DNA of 32,318 nt from NCBI GenBank assembly GCA_020437105.1, contig JAGQWR010000056.1, forward strand, positions 12,641 through 44,958, given 5' to 3'. Below, piece by piece: positions 23,647 to 32,318 of the stretch. The stretch comes from Saprospiraceae bacterium (GTDB lineage Bacteria; Bacteroidota; Bacteroidia; Chitinophagales; Saprospiraceae). The translations under genes and the position numbers were made by a program. Every line of letters starts with the position of its first letter. Position 1 is the first letter of the stretch. The notes under the pieces were generated by a model that did no database searches, was not told the origin of the DNA, and worked only from the letters and a program-made list of their open reading frames with translations.

Positions 23647-24339
23647 ATGAGAATTCTTTTCCTTTTTTGCAGCCTGTTCTTTTTGTATTCCGGACTACAG
23701 GCTCAAAATGACTGTTCCGGATATTTCCCTTTTGAGGAAGGAAGCTATTTTGTTCAGAATTCCTATGACCATAAAGGTAAACTATCTTCCACCACCCGAC
23801 ATGAGGTCAACTTTTTGATGGACTCGGATGAAGGCACGGAAGCCCAGGTAGATCTTACCATCTGGGATGAGAAGGGGGAGGAAGTCGCAAAATCAGATTA
23901 TCTGGTGACGTGTATCGATGGCGACTTAGTGTTGGATATGCGATCCATTACCGCGAATATGATGGAAATTGCGATGGAGGATATGGACATTGACATAGAG
24001 ACCAGTGGTATGGTCCTTCCTGCAAAATTGAATGTTGGTGATAAATTGGACGATGCCTATTCAATCGTCAAGGTTGGAACAAATGGCATGGTTATCATGA
24101 CTACACGGATGGATGTTACAGACCGAAAAGTGATTGGTTCTGAATTGTTGACCACTCCTGCCGGAACCTTTAACTGTATGGTCCTGACATCCAATACCCG
24201 GTCCAAGGCGATGATTACTACAATGGAATTTGAGACCAAACAATGGTTTGCCGAAGGCCATGGAATGATTCGATCCGAATCCTATCGCAAAGGTAAATTG
24301 GAGAGTTATACAGAAATGGTCGAATTTGGTACTAAATAA
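23647..24339 (+). CDS. Exported TapB/DUF3108-like protein
   Basis: This 230-aa protein has a signal peptide (about 1-20, SGLQAQ) and a beta-rich body. It resembles the TapB/DUF3108-like group common in Bacteroidota: an opening YFPFEEGSYFVQNSYDHKGK motif, a central DGDLVLDM, PAKLNVGDKLDDA, then DRKVIGSELLTTPAGTFNC and a closing KQWFAEGHGMIRSE. Such proteins are thought to fold like periplasmic lipid-binding or outer-membrane-associated domains, but their role is not established. There is no T9SS tail. It lies 62 bp upstream of the Tat-exported PLP enzyme on the same strand with no terminator between them, so cotranscription is possible. The family assignment is from recognition of the motif order. 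Confidence 0.7.
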   Translation: MRILFLFCSLFFLYSGLQAQNDCSGYFPFEEGSYFVQNSYDHKGKLSSTTRHEVNFLMDSDEGTEAQVDLTIWDEKGEEVAKSDYLVTCIDGDLVLDMRSITANMMEIAMEDMDIDIETSGMVLPAKLNVGDKLDDAYSIVKVGTNGMVIMTTRMDVTDRKVIGSELLTTPAGTFNCMVLTSNTRSKAMITTMEFETKQWFAEGHGMIRSESYRKGKLESYTEMVEFGTK

Positions 24340-24401
24340 AACGGAAACATTTGAGTACCTTTTCGGGTACAAAGGTTTAGGTGCCAGGTACACGGAATCA
24401 A

Positions 24402-25688
24402 ATGGATCGTCGGAATTTTCTTGCTAAAGCAGCCGGTTTTACCGGTACTGCTGTATTGTCTTCCTTTTGGGGTACCGCTCAAGGGGTGCAATTCAGCGCT
24501 GAACTTGCTTCCAAAGAAAATAGAAACCCGACTCAACTGGCCACAGATGAAACCTATTGGGAAGCCATCCGTAAGGCTTTTACTGTTAGCGAGGAAATTG
24601 TAAATCTGAATAACGGAGGCGCCAGTCCGCAACCGAAAGTGGTACAAGATGCGGTAATCAACTATTACCGGCTTGCAAACGAATTGCCTTCCTATAATTT
24701 GTGGCGGAAGATTGATGGCCTGCGTGAACCCCTGCGGACTCGCCTGGCAGCTTTGGCGGGTTGTAAGCCTACCGAACTGGCCATTAACCGAAATGCTACA
24801 GAAGGATTGGAAACGGTAATCTTTGGTCTGCCGCTTAAGGCAGGTGATGAGGTTGTGCTTTGTCGATACGATTATCCCAGTATGATCCATGCCTGGGATC
24901 AACGTGCCCACCGGGATGGCATAAAATTAAAATGGGTGGAATTAGATGTCCCCATGCATTCGGGGAAATCTATTATCGATCGGTATATTTCAGCGATTAC
25001 CCCACAAACCAAACTGATACACCTCACCCACATCATGAATTGGACCGGGCAGGTAATTCCAGTTGGCAAGATTGGGAAACTAGCCCGTAAAATGGGGGTG
25101 GAGGTCATGGTGGATGGGGCTCATTCGTTTTCCCATATTGATTTTTCTGTAGCCAAATTGCATTGTGATTACTTTGCCACCAGCCTGCATAAATGGTTGT
25201 GTGCTCCTTTTGGAACGGGCTTTCTGTATGTCCGCGAATCCAAAATCAGTAAATTATATCCAATGTATGCTTCACTCGATCCTGTCGGGGGAGAGATCCA
25301 GAAATTTGAGCACCTGGGCACCCGTTCTCTGGGTACAGAAATGGGTATTGCAGAAGCCATTGATTTCCAGGAGATGATCGGTATGGAGCGAAAAGCAGCC
25401 CGATTAAACTACCTGCGTATGGTTTGGATGGATGCCCTGAAAGACACGCCCGGAATCCGAATTCTAACCAGTAACAAACCAAACATGTCGGCTGGAATGG
25501 GACTGCTGGATATTGAAAAACTGGATCCTGCCGAGCTACATAACACCCTTTTTAATAAACACCAATTCCTTGTTTCGCCTGTCAATTACCATCAGGCGAG
25601 GGGCATACGGGTAAGTCCGCATATCTATACACGTATCAACGAGATGCAGCGCTTTATTGAGACCATCCAAAAAATCGCTGCCCGTTAA
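24402..25688 (+). CDS. Tat-exported PLP-dependent aminotransferase class V-fold enzyme
   Basis: The protein has 428 aa from the ATG at 24402; the in-frame GTG at 24381 is less likely. The N-terminus MDRRNFLAKAAGFTG is a twin-arginine signal (R3, R4) followed by a hydrophobic stretch. The body is a class V aminotransferase/isopenicillin N epimerase-like fold: ATEGLETV near the cofactor phosphate, VDGAHSF with Asp238 for the PLP pyridine nitrogen, and SLHKW with Lys264 as the Schiff-base lysine. Class V members include cysteine desulfurases and epimerases; the substrate cannot be predicted here. Export in folded form through Tat fits a cofactor-loaded periplasmic enzyme. The gene converges on the AsmA-family gene with only 29 bp between stops and no clear terminator. 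Confidence 0.9.
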   Translation: MDRRNFLAKAAGFTGTAVLSSFWGTAQGVQFSAELASKENRNPTQLATDETYWEAIRKAFTVSEEIVNLNNGGASPQPKVVQDAVINYYRLANELPSYNLWRKIDGLREPLRTRLAALAGCKPTELAINRNATEGLETVIFGLPLKAGDEVVLCRYDYPSMIHAWDQRAHRDGIKLKWVELDVPMHSGKSIIDRYISAITPQTKLIHLTHIMNWTGQVIPVGKIGKLARKMGVEVMVDGAHSFSHIDFSVAKLHCDYFATSLHKWLCAPFGTGFLYVRESKISKLYPMYASLDPVGGEIQKFEHLGTRSLGTEMGIAEAIDFQEMIGMERKAARLNYLRMVWMDALKDTPGIRILTSNKPNMSAGMGLLDIEKLDPAELHNTLFNKHQFLVSPVNYHQARGIRVSPHIYTRINEMQRFIETIQKIAAR

Positions 25689-25717
25689 AACCAGATCTCA
25701 TCCTACCGGCAGTCGCC

Positions 25718-28700
25718 CTAATTTCCTTTTTTCTTTTTCTTTTTGAATGGGTTAAAGTCTTCCAGTTGCTTTTGAATGTCTTCGACACTTTCTTTGGCTT
25801 CATTGCCCAGTGTTTCACCGACTTTATCAGCAGCCTTTCCAACTTGCTCTCCGGCTTTTTTCTCCAATTCTTTTTTGGCTGCCTCAGCGGCTGCATCTAT
25901 TTCCTTGGTAACTTTTTGAGTAGCCTCTTCTTTCATTGAATTAGCCTGCTCGGCAAGTTTTGCCTTTTCAGCATCTAATCGGGCTTGTGCTTCTGCTTCC
26001 AGTTTTGCCTTTTCAGAATCCAGTAACTCCTTCGCCTCTCCTTTGGCGCTATCTGCCAGCGATTTATCTCCATCTGTGCCAAGTAGTTTAATATTTACCT
26101 TTGGCTTGGTCATGGTACCAGTCAGGTTGATGCCCAGATTAACAAATTCACTTTTTTCCAGCGAAACGCCAATCTGTGATGCCTGGGACCGCAGAAAATC
26201 AAGGCCACTGTCAGCAGCACTTCCGAGCGGATTGCTACTCAATTTTTCACGGGGTACTTTCGCCAGGATATTGTAATCTATCTCTTGAGTCAGACTATAT
26301 GTGCCGCCGATTTTCATATCCACACCTTCTTTTGAAAGGTCAAATTCTTTAACAATCACTTTGCCATTTTCTAATGAAAACCAGTTCCGGGTATCTTTAA
26401 TATCCAGGTTGTTCAAAAAATCCATGTTAAGCTGATTGCTCAGATTCTGTAGCGGCGGAAAACTTTTGACAAAGGCATCAATGGTTTCCAGAAAACCATC
26501 CGCCGATAAGGTGGAATAATCCGGGCTCATATCGGGCTTGAGGTACCCCTCCATGATCAGGCTGCTATTGAAATTCCCTTCGATATACTGGGCAATCGGA
26601 GCCAGGGTCTGGATCGTATTAAAGGTATTAAAGGCCTTTTGAAAATTGAACCGCTGGATATCATACTTGATATTAAAATAGGGAGTTGCCGGTTCCTGTG
26701 TATCATAGGTGCCCGCCAGGTTCACACTGCCGCCAAGTACATCCGTCTTGCAGTTTTCAATGGCCACTGATTCATCTGCAATTCGAAGGGTACCCACCAG
26801 GTTATCCAACACGATATCTGTGTAAAGGATTTTTTTCATATTGGCTTGCAAGGCCAGATCGATATTATCCGGAACAAGCAGCACGCCATAACTGGTTTCT
26901 GCTGTCTGGTTGGCTGCTTCACCTGCCGGAGCCGGCGACTCTGCCATAAAGGGATTTAAATCGAGATAGGTCGAGTAGATGTTTAGCTCCCCTCCGAGTG
27001 TGCCGTCTGAAAACAGATAATCCCAGGTGTTCGTGATATAACCGTTTGCCCGAAAATCAGATTCTCCGATACGGGTAGATAAATTTTCAATATCGCTTCT
27101 GTTGGCCGATACCCGGCCTTTTACAGCAAAATCCCGAAGATCATAAACGTCATATAAAACCTGTTTTACCTGGCCGTCAAGTTGGAAGTCAAATCGATCA
27201 AAAGGGGCTTCCGATGCAGGCGGTGTCGGGTTATTTTCCACTTGCACAGAACTACCGGAGCTCTCACCCGCTAACTCATTTAAATTCAGCTTATTGGATC
27301 GCATATACATCCGTCCGGTAACAGCCTCATTTGGAGAGAAATAAGCCAGGAAGTTGCGGATTTCACCCTCCAACTCGAAGTCACTTTCTCCAACCTGTGC
27401 ATTAAATTTCCGCAATACGATCTGCTGCGGACTGAAGTCCATTCCGGCAGCGGAGATGTTAACAGCTGGTGTTCCGGCTGCGGCATATTTTAAGTCTTTG
27501 AGATCGAGCACCCCGCTTACGTTCACATTTTCATAGTCGCCGTTACTCAACTGCGAGAGGCGTGCTTTTGCCTCAATATCGGCTGTCAGGATTCCTGCCA
27601 GGCTTTGTACACCTTCCATCGGAAACGCATCAAGCAGATTGCGCAGGTCAAGCTGCCCATTTATGCGGGTATCCAAATCAGGATCGCTTATTGGATGTGC
27701 CAGGTTAAAATGGCCACTCACTAATTCACCCCCAACGCGTAATTGGAAATCCGGAATTTTTATCTGCGTGGCATCCAGGCCGCCCTGAGGTTTATCAACC
27801 CGTATATTGGTTTGAATATCTGAAATCCCCAATGGAAGATCGGGGTATTTGAATGCGCCTTTTGTAATATCCAGGCGCAGGTCCATCGCCGGGTAAGCAT
27901 CTCCCTTCAGGGAACCGGTCAGTTTACCTTCCAGATTGAAATTACCGTTGGCTGTAACGGACTCATAACCGGCGATATAAGCATTAGGTATGAGCGAAAG
28001 TAATTCCTTGAAATCATTGCCCGGGGCCTTAAAGCTGAGATCCATATCGATGGTCTCCGCATCGGGCAGACTCACAAAGCCGGCGGCCTCCAGATTGAGT
28101 GCATTGAGGCGTAGTTTGTTTTCTTTCAGCGTGTATTGTTGGTCTGTCAGGTTGATCAAAAAACCAGCGACCATATCCACCTTTGTTTGATCAAAATACC
28201 GAATACCGTCGTACTCAAAAGTAAGCGCGTCCATCGTTGTTTCGGTATCCAGATCGTAAACATCGCTTGTAAAGTGGCCCTTACCGGAATGATTCAAATT
28301 GGTACTTTGCACATACATATCCAGGCTCCGGTCGTCATAGATGAGGGAGCCATTTGTAATGTTATAATTGTCCAGCAGGATTTCAATAGAACCGGTGCTG
28401 CCGGTAGAATCCGTTGTAACAGCTGTGCTATCAGCGGGAAGTGTAATGTTGTAGTTGGCTGTTCCGTCCGACAAAACTACAATCTGAACAATAGGGGATT
28501 CCAGTGAAACGGAATGAATAGATAGAGGCAATTCAGGTTTGATTACCGACCAAAAGTCAAAGCTGAGTGCTACTTGTTTGCCCTCGATCAGGGTGACACC
28601 CTCAAATGGCGCCTGGTTCCGCACCGAATAATCATCCAGCGAAAGCGTCAATTTGGGGAATTCCTTAAAGAAACTCAGGGAGGCATCAGAAAAATCCACC

Positions 28701-28897
28701 TCAGCTGTCAGATTGTCGTTTGCGGCACCTTTCACAGCTTCAAGTAGCTGATCTTTAAAGAAATAGGGTATAGCAAAAAGAGCTCCTATGCAAAGGACTA
28801 ACAAAATGACAATGAGGAGAAAGAAGCGTTTTAAAATACGCAGCCCCTTGTTTTTTTTCTTTTTTTCTGTATTACCCTGAAACTGATTATCGGCCAT
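25718..28897 (-). CDS. AsmA family protein with a charged coiled-coil tail
   Basis: This is a 1059-aa inner-membrane-anchored protein. A Lys-rich cytoplasmic N-terminus (residues 11-17) is followed by one membrane helix (about 25-47) and a long beta-rich periplasmic region typical of AsmA/TamB-like proteins. The family is implicated in lipid transport between membranes and outer-membrane homeostasis. AsmA features include the N-terminal DFSDASLSFFKEFPKLTLSLDDYSV, repeated LDLKDL-type strands and a C-terminal NILAKVPREKLSSNPLG segment. Residues 941-1059 form an Ala/Glu/Lys-rich predicted helix ending in six lysines (FKKKKKKGN), not a standard part of the core domain. The ATG at 28897 is well placed. 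The gene diverges from ribonuclease D across 190 bp. Confidence 0.9.
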   Translation of the reverse strand: MADNQFQGNTEKKKKNKGLRILKRFFLLIVILLVLCIGALFAIPYFFKDQLLEAVKGAANDNLTAEVDFSDASLSFFKEFPKLTLSLDDYSVRNQAPFEGVTLIEGKQVALSFDFWSVIKPELPLSIHSVSLESPIVQIVVLSDGTANYNITLPADSTAVTTDSTGSTGSIEILLDNYNITNGSLIYDDRSLDMYVQSTNLNHSGKGHFTSDVYDLDTETTMDALTFEYDGIRYFDQTKVDMVAGFLINLTDQQYTLKENKLRLNALNLEAAGFVSLPDAETIDMDLSFKAPGNDFKELLSLIPNAYIAGYESVTANGNFNLEGKLTGSLKGDAYPAMDLRLDITKGAFKYPDLPLGISDIQTNIRVDKPQGGLDATQIKIPDFQLRVGGELVSGHFNLAHPISDPDLDTRINGQLDLRNLLDAFPMEGVQSLAGILTADIEAKARLSQLSNGDYENVNVSGVLDLKDLKYAAAGTPAVNISAAGMDFSPQQIVLRKFNAQVGESDFELEGEIRNFLAYFSPNEAVTGRMYMRSNKLNLNELAGESSGSSVQVENNPTPPASEAPFDRFDFQLDGQVKQVLYDVYDLRDFAVKGRVSANRSDIENLSTRIGESDFRANGYITNTWDYLFSDGTLGGELNIYSTYLDLNPFMAESPAPAGEAANQTAETSYGVLLVPDNIDLALQANMKKILYTDIVLDNLVGTLRIADESVAIENCKTDVLGGSVNLAGTYDTQEPATPYFNIKYDIQRFNFQKAFNTFNTIQTLAPIAQYIEGNFNSSLIMEGYLKPDMSPDYSTLSADGFLETIDAFVKSFPPLQNLSNQLNMDFLNNLDIKDTRNWFSLENGKVIVKEFDLSKEGVDMKIGGTYSLTQEIDYNILAKVPREKLSSNPLGSAADSGLDFLRSQASQIGVSLEKSEFVNLGINLTGTMTKPKVNIKLLGTDGDKSLADSAKGEAKELLDSEKAKLEAEAQARLDAEKAKLAEQANSMKEEATQKVTKEIDAAAEAAKKELEKKAGEQVGKAADKVGETLGNEAKESVEDIQKQLEDFNPFKKKKKKGN

Positions 28898-29087
28898 GGT
28901 GGTTTTTACTTTTTAATATAACGCGTTCTTTGACGTAAAATTTGTTTGGAGCTTGTGTTGAATGCATAAAATTACGGCAAATTGTGGATGCAACTCTAAC
29001 TAATTTCCGCTTGTAGTTGAATATTTGCCGTTCAAAATCGCCTTTGGCAGAGTGATCTACCAACAAAACAATATCTTTGATCACACT
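28898..29087. promoter_or_regulatory. Divergent AsmA-family / ribonuclease D promoter region
   Basis: On the + strand, TATCTTTG (29072-29079) matches the Bacteroidota -7 consensus TAnnTTTG exactly, with TTTG at 29043-29046 as a distant candidate upstream box (spacing longer than usual). A start about 7 bp downstream would put the transcript start next to the ATG at 29088. No equally good match was found for the AsmA-family gene. Confidence 0.45.
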
Positions 29088-30269
29088 ATGATGAAAACAA
29101 ACCCATCCTTTACTTTTATTGATACCCCCGAGGCTCTAAGAGCTTTCGCTGAAGATAATGCCGATATTGACTGGCTGGCTTTTGATACCGAATTTGTAGG
29201 TGAAAAACGCTATCAGACCTTACTCTGCCTTATTCAGGTAGGAACCCAAAATGGCGATTATATCATCGATCCCCTGGCCATTGATGATCTCTGGCCTTTC
29301 CTGAATATGCTATCTGATCCATCCATTCTGGTACTAACACATGCCGGTGAAAACGATTATCGGCTTCTGGAGGAGCAGTTTGGCTTAATTCCCAAGAACC
29401 TCTTTGATATTCAGATAGCTGCCGGTTTCTGTAGTTATCGCTATCCGATTTCGTACTCTAAAATCGTGGAAGCTGAATTAGGTGACCGGGTGAAAAAAGA
29501 TTATGGGGTCTCCAATTGGGAAGGTCGCCCTATTCAACCCGAACAGCTTTCCTATGCTCTAAACGATATTTTGTATTTGCCGGGATTGTATAAGTCGCTG
29601 TTAAAGAAATTGGAGGAAACCGGCCGGGTTGACTGGGTCAGGCAGGAACTTCAGATTTGGGAGTCGGCCGAATATTACCAAAGAGACCCGGATAAAGAAA
29701 TCCTTGGCAACAATCTGATTTCCAAACTGCGTCCTAAGCAGCAAATATTCCTGATCCGTTTATTGCGTTGGCGAGACGAGGTGGCCCGTGAAAAAAACTA
29801 CTCGAAGGAGATGGTCTTTTCTTCCAAGAATATGGGGAATTTGATTCGGGCAATTCCTTCCGGGAAAAAAGGACTTGATAATAACCGGCGTTTATCTGAT
29901 TCAGTGATCAAGCGCCATGGTGATCGTTTTGTTGATTTTTACGAAAGAGAGGCCACACCGGAGGAACTAGGCTTGATCGCCCGTTTGCCCGACGGCCCTT
30001 CAGAGAATGAAGAGTATGAGTTGATATTAGATATGTTGTACCTCATGGTAAAATATCGTTGCCTGAAGGAAGGAATCTCCGTACAATTGGTTTTTCCGAG
30101 AGGGGAATTGAATAACATGAAATCAGATCCAGGCTATCATTCAGAGTTGTTAAACACCGACTGGCGGAAGCAGTTTCTGGGCGCAGAAGTTCTGGAGTGG
30201 ATCCAGGAGCGTGAGCGACTGGAAATCAATTTTGGGGAAGGGCGCATCGAGTTAAGTTTGCGGGATTAA
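29088..30269 (+). CDS. rnd: Ribonuclease D
   Basis: This 393-aa cytosolic 3'-5' exoribonuclease acts in tRNA and other stable-RNA 3' maturation. The ATG at 29088 (or 29091) is preferred over a TTG-initiated frame from 29025. The DEDDy active site is complete: FDTEF gives Asp33 and Glu35 (Exo I), HAGENDYRLL gives Asp90 (Exo II), and YALND gives Tyr156 and Asp160 (Exo III). An HRDC-like region follows (about 195-275, LLRWRDEVAREKNYSKEMVFSSKNM). The length is close to that of the E. coli enzyme. The gene ends just before a very strong bidirectional terminator and appears monocistronic. Confidence 0.95.
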   Translation: MMKTNPSFTFIDTPEALRAFAEDNADIDWLAFDTEFVGEKRYQTLLCLIQVGTQNGDYIIDPLAIDDLWPFLNMLSDPSILVLTHAGENDYRLLEEQFGLIPKNLFDIQIAAGFCSYRYPISYSKIVEAELGDRVKKDYGVSNWEGRPIQPEQLSYALNDILYLPGLYKSLLKKLEETGRVDWVRQELQIWESAEYYQRDPDKEILGNNLISKLRPKQQIFLIRLLRWRDEVAREKNYSKEMVFSSKNMGNLIRAIPSGKKGLDNNRRLSDSVIKRHGDRFVDFYEREATPEELGLIARLPDGPSENEEYELILDMLYLMVKYRCLKEGISVQLVFPRGELNNMKSDPGYHSELLNTDWRKQFLGAEVLEWIQERERLEINFGEGRIELSLRD

Positions 30270-30283
30270 CTTCGGATCAAAAT

Positions 30284-30320
30284 AAAAAACCTGCCTGTGC
30301 AGCGCACAGGCAGGTTTTTT
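30284..30320. terminator. Bidirectional terminator between rnd and the LVIVD protein gene
   Basis: A perfect 17-bp inverted repeat (30284-30300 and 30304-30320) surrounds the triloop AGC. The stem core is CCTGCCTGTGC/GCACAGGCAGG, with A6 on the left and T6 on the right, so it works as an intrinsic terminator for both converging genes. Confidence 0.96.
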
Positions 30321-30345
30321 ATATCCGCTTATTTCCGGAATATCC

Positions 30346-32178
30346 TTACTCCACAACCAACTTGTGGGTCACTTGACCGGATTCATTCCATAGTTGAATC
30401 ATATACAATCCGGCAGGAAAATCAGATACCTGAATAAACAGATCGGAGGCGGTATTCCAGGTACCCGTTTGCAATTTCCGTCCGGTGAGACCTAATACAT
30501 TGTATTGCAGTGTTTGGGAAACCCCAGCCAGGCTAAGCTGCACTTCCTGACTGGCAGGATTCGGAAATAATTCCAGTTGCCCGTTTAGATCCAGGCTTGG
30601 GATACCATCTACTGATACTAGTTCCAGGTTTTCAGAGACAGCAGAACATCCAAAGTCATCGGTTATTTCTACCGTATATACTCCTGCCATAGTTGGGATG
30701 TATGTTGATTCCGTTGCGCCCGGAATTGGTACCCCGTTTAGATACCACTGATATGAACTGGCAGGCGAGGCTGTTGAAAAACCCGCTGAATCGAAGATGA
30801 TTGTTGGGGTAGCCGCCACATGAAAGTCGATGTTTACAGCTTCAGTCAGTACACTACAATGCAGGTTACTTGCCAACACATCATAATTTCCAGACTCGGT
30901 TACTTCCAGACTTGGCGTATCAGAGTCGGCTATCACATTCCCATCCAGCATCCATTGGTAGGTGCTGGCAGTACCGGTTGTGAAAAGTTCAATAGTTTCT
31001 CCATAACAGACCGCTGTATCGCCCGAAATCATCGCAACATCCGGGTAGGTAATCGGGAAGGTAGGCGTCAGACCAATAAGACTGTCTAAGCTGAAAATAT
31101 GTAAACCGTTGTGCATGTCAGATGCCAGTATCAAACCGGAAGGCAGGAATGGATAAACACCCCAGTTGCCGGTATATCCTTCATAATCGGTATTTCCTAA
31201 TTCGGTGTCGTAAAAAGCCACCTTTTCAACATTCTCCGGATCAGTCAGGTCAAACACCTGTAACCCATCGTGGTAGTAAGAAACAAATGCCAGGTTACCC
31301 CGGATAAAAGCATTATGCCCCACGCTGTTAGTGAAATCAGGAGCCAATAAAGTGGATCGGAAAATAGACTCCACCGAAATGGCATCAAAGTCTGAAACAT
31401 CGACCAACTTAACGCCGGTTCCGTGTGTCTCGTCCATCATCACCATTTTGGTGCCAGCATCATTTAACCAGCCACTGTGGTTGTAGCCCTGCTCTTCGTA
31501 TTCGGTCATTGTACCGAGTACTACCGGATTTGATGCGTCTGTAAAGTCGTAGATATAAAGGCCATTGCCGGCCGAATTGGCATAAACCAGGTTGTCTCTG
31601 ACATACAGATCATGGATATAACCACCAGGCAGAAGCTCATTGCCAATTAATTGAGGTGCATCCGGATTGTCGTTGAGATCAAGTACCACCAGCCCAAAAG
31701 AAGTGGTGTTGGTGCCCGCTGCATACAATCTGCCCTGGGCTTCGTCCACAAAAATATTATGCGAGTTATCGAAAAATGCATTTGTCTGATCAACTTTGGT
31801 CACCGAGTTTGGCAAATCAGATAAATCAAAGATCATCATGCCTTCAGAGCAGCCGTCGCATACAGAATAGGCCCGATCGCCATAGGTTTTCATGTCCCGC
31901 CAAACGGTGACATCACCCCCTTCAAATCGATCAATCTCTACCGGCTGGGTAGGATCAGCCAGATCGAAAAAGTGCACATAGGCAGAGGAACCAATAATGG
32001 CATACTCATGTCCGTCGCAATCCGTATATCCCCAAATTTCATTGAAAGCACCGTAAAAGGCAGAAGGCAATTGATCATCGTCCCAGGAACCCACCAAGTC
32101 CATATTAAGGCTATTGGACTGCCCCAGCAGGCTGTTTCCAACAAAGAGCAATATTATCCAGGTAAAGTTAATTTTCAT
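30346..32178 (-). CDS. Choice-of-anchor B (LVIVD repeat) protein with T9SS type A sorting domain
   Basis: This 610-aa secreted protein has a signal peptide (1-20, NSLLGQ) and an LVIVD-type beta-propeller (about 25-375). The opening pattern of the choice-of-anchor-B family is visible: LVGSWDDDQLP, FNEIWGYTDCDGHEYAIIGS, VHFFDLADPTQPVE, YSVCDGCSEGMMIFDLSD and SHNIFVDEAQGRLYAAG. Two Ig-like stretches follow (about 385-520, with YQWMLDGN and YQWYLNG), then a type A T9SS tail (535-610, FPNPASQ...GLYMIQLW). Family members carry alternative surface anchors, here T9SS; the ligand or activity is unknown. The gene converges on rnd and shares its terminator. A promoter candidate lies at 32199-32227. Confidence 0.92.
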   Translation of the reverse strand: MKINFTWIILLFVGNSLLGQSNSLNMDLVGSWDDDQLPSAFYGAFNEIWGYTDCDGHEYAIIGSSAYVHFFDLADPTQPVEIDRFEGGDVTVWRDMKTYGDRAYSVCDGCSEGMMIFDLSDLPNSVTKVDQTNAFFDNSHNIFVDEAQGRLYAAGTNTTSFGLVVLDLNDNPDAPQLIGNELLPGGYIHDLYVRDNLVYANSAGNGLYIYDFTDASNPVVLGTMTEYEEQGYNHSGWLNDAGTKMVMMDETHGTGVKLVDVSDFDAISVESIFRSTLLAPDFTNSVGHNAFIRGNLAFVSYYHDGLQVFDLTDPENVEKVAFYDTELGNTDYEGYTGNWGVYPFLPSGLILASDMHNGLHIFSLDSLIGLTPTFPITYPDVAMISGDTAVCYGETIELFTTGTASTYQWMLDGNVIADSDTPSLEVTESGNYDVLASNLHCSVLTEAVNIDFHVAATPTIIFDSAGFSTASPASSYQWYLNGVPIPGATESTYIPTMAGVYTVEITDDFGCSAVSENLELVSVDGIPSLDLNGQLELFPNPASQEVQLSLAGVSQTLQYNVLGLTGRKLQTGTWNTASDLFIQVSDFPAGLYMIQLWNESGQVTHKLVVE

Positions 32179-32318
32179 GTTTTTGATTTTTACTGATGTA
32201 AAGATAGGTTCATTTTACGGGTATCAATTCCTATATTGGATTGTAGTTGGCTATTTGGATGTCATATTTAGAGTTAAAAAGTCAGCATTCAAAATTGTTG
32301 AATATCATTAAGTCGTGT
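32179..32318. other. Upstream region of the LVIVD gene to the window end
   Basis: This is 140 bp of AT-rich sequence. It holds the promoter candidate annotated at 32199-32227 and a short inverted pair (ATTCAA and TTGAAT, near 32285-32303). No gene start is visible before the window ends. Confidence 0.4.
32199..32227 (-). promoter_or_regulatory. Promoter candidate of the LVIVD protein gene
   Basis: Read leftward, TTG (32225-32227), an 18-bp spacer and TATCTTTA (32199-32206) fit the Bacteroidota TTG-N18/19-TAnnTTTG layout with one mismatch. The -7 box lies 21 bp upstream of the ATG at 32178, giving a short leader. Confidence 0.5.

Noticed and set aside
24306..24911. 201-aa reverse-strand frame over the TapB-like and PLP enzyme genes
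   Set aside because: It is antisense to two genes with clear family motifs, with no recognisable protein features of its own.
29025..29087. N-terminal extension of ribonuclease D from a TTG codon
   Set aside because: The added residues do not match the family, the region contains the TAnnTTTG promoter box, and two ATG codons follow at 29088 and 29091.

Overview
The window reads as chromosomal DNA from a Bacteroidota bacterium, most likely in or near the Saprospiraceae. This rests on five apparent type IX secretion system (T9SS) cargo proteins with type A or type B (gliding-motility/CHU_C-like) C-terminal sorting domains, a 3154-residue protein with 17 tandem HYR domains, a CarboxypepD-plug-barrel TonB-dependent receptor, and promoter-like boxes of the Bacteroidota TAnnTTTG type. 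No rRNA, tRNA, CRISPR array, transposase or integrase was seen. The family placement is an inference.

Region 1 (1-12000) is the most unusual part. A 323-aa secreted protein and a 3154-aa HYR protein lie in tandem and are paralogs at both ends. Their first 164 residues are collinear and they share a C-terminal, cohesin-like module. The short protein lacks everything in between and lacks the T9SS tail. Both genes carry the same 21-bp upstream motif at the same distance from the start codon. The pair is bracketed by an intergenic repeat family: a 64-bp direct repeat (1-64 versus 11936-11999), a 24-bp perfect inverted repeat (41-64 versus 11108-11131), and about 0.8 kb of 308-bp tandem repeats made of small hairpins spaced by TAGACC-type words.

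Region 2 (12200-23600) holds a single-domain fasciclin protein on the + strand, then a leftward run: a T9SS type B beta-propeller-like protein, an outer-membrane beta-barrel/TonB receptor, a BNR/Asp-box protein with a type A tail, a DUF1415 protein, and a second type B protein that is a clear paralog of the first. Palindromes and a GTCTAAA heptamer array separate these genes.

Region 3 (23600-32318) contains a small exported TapB/DUF3108-like protein, a Tat-signal PLP-dependent class V aminotransferase-like enzyme, a long AsmA-family protein with a charged helical tail, ribonuclease D, and a choice-of-anchor-B (LVIVD) T9SS cargo protein. Convergent gene pairs are mostly separated by strong hairpins.

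The overall theme is cell-surface and secreted proteins, with ribonuclease D the clearest housekeeping gene. The best candidate for something undescribed is the repeat-bracketed pair of giant and miniature paralogs together with its hairpin-bead repeat family.
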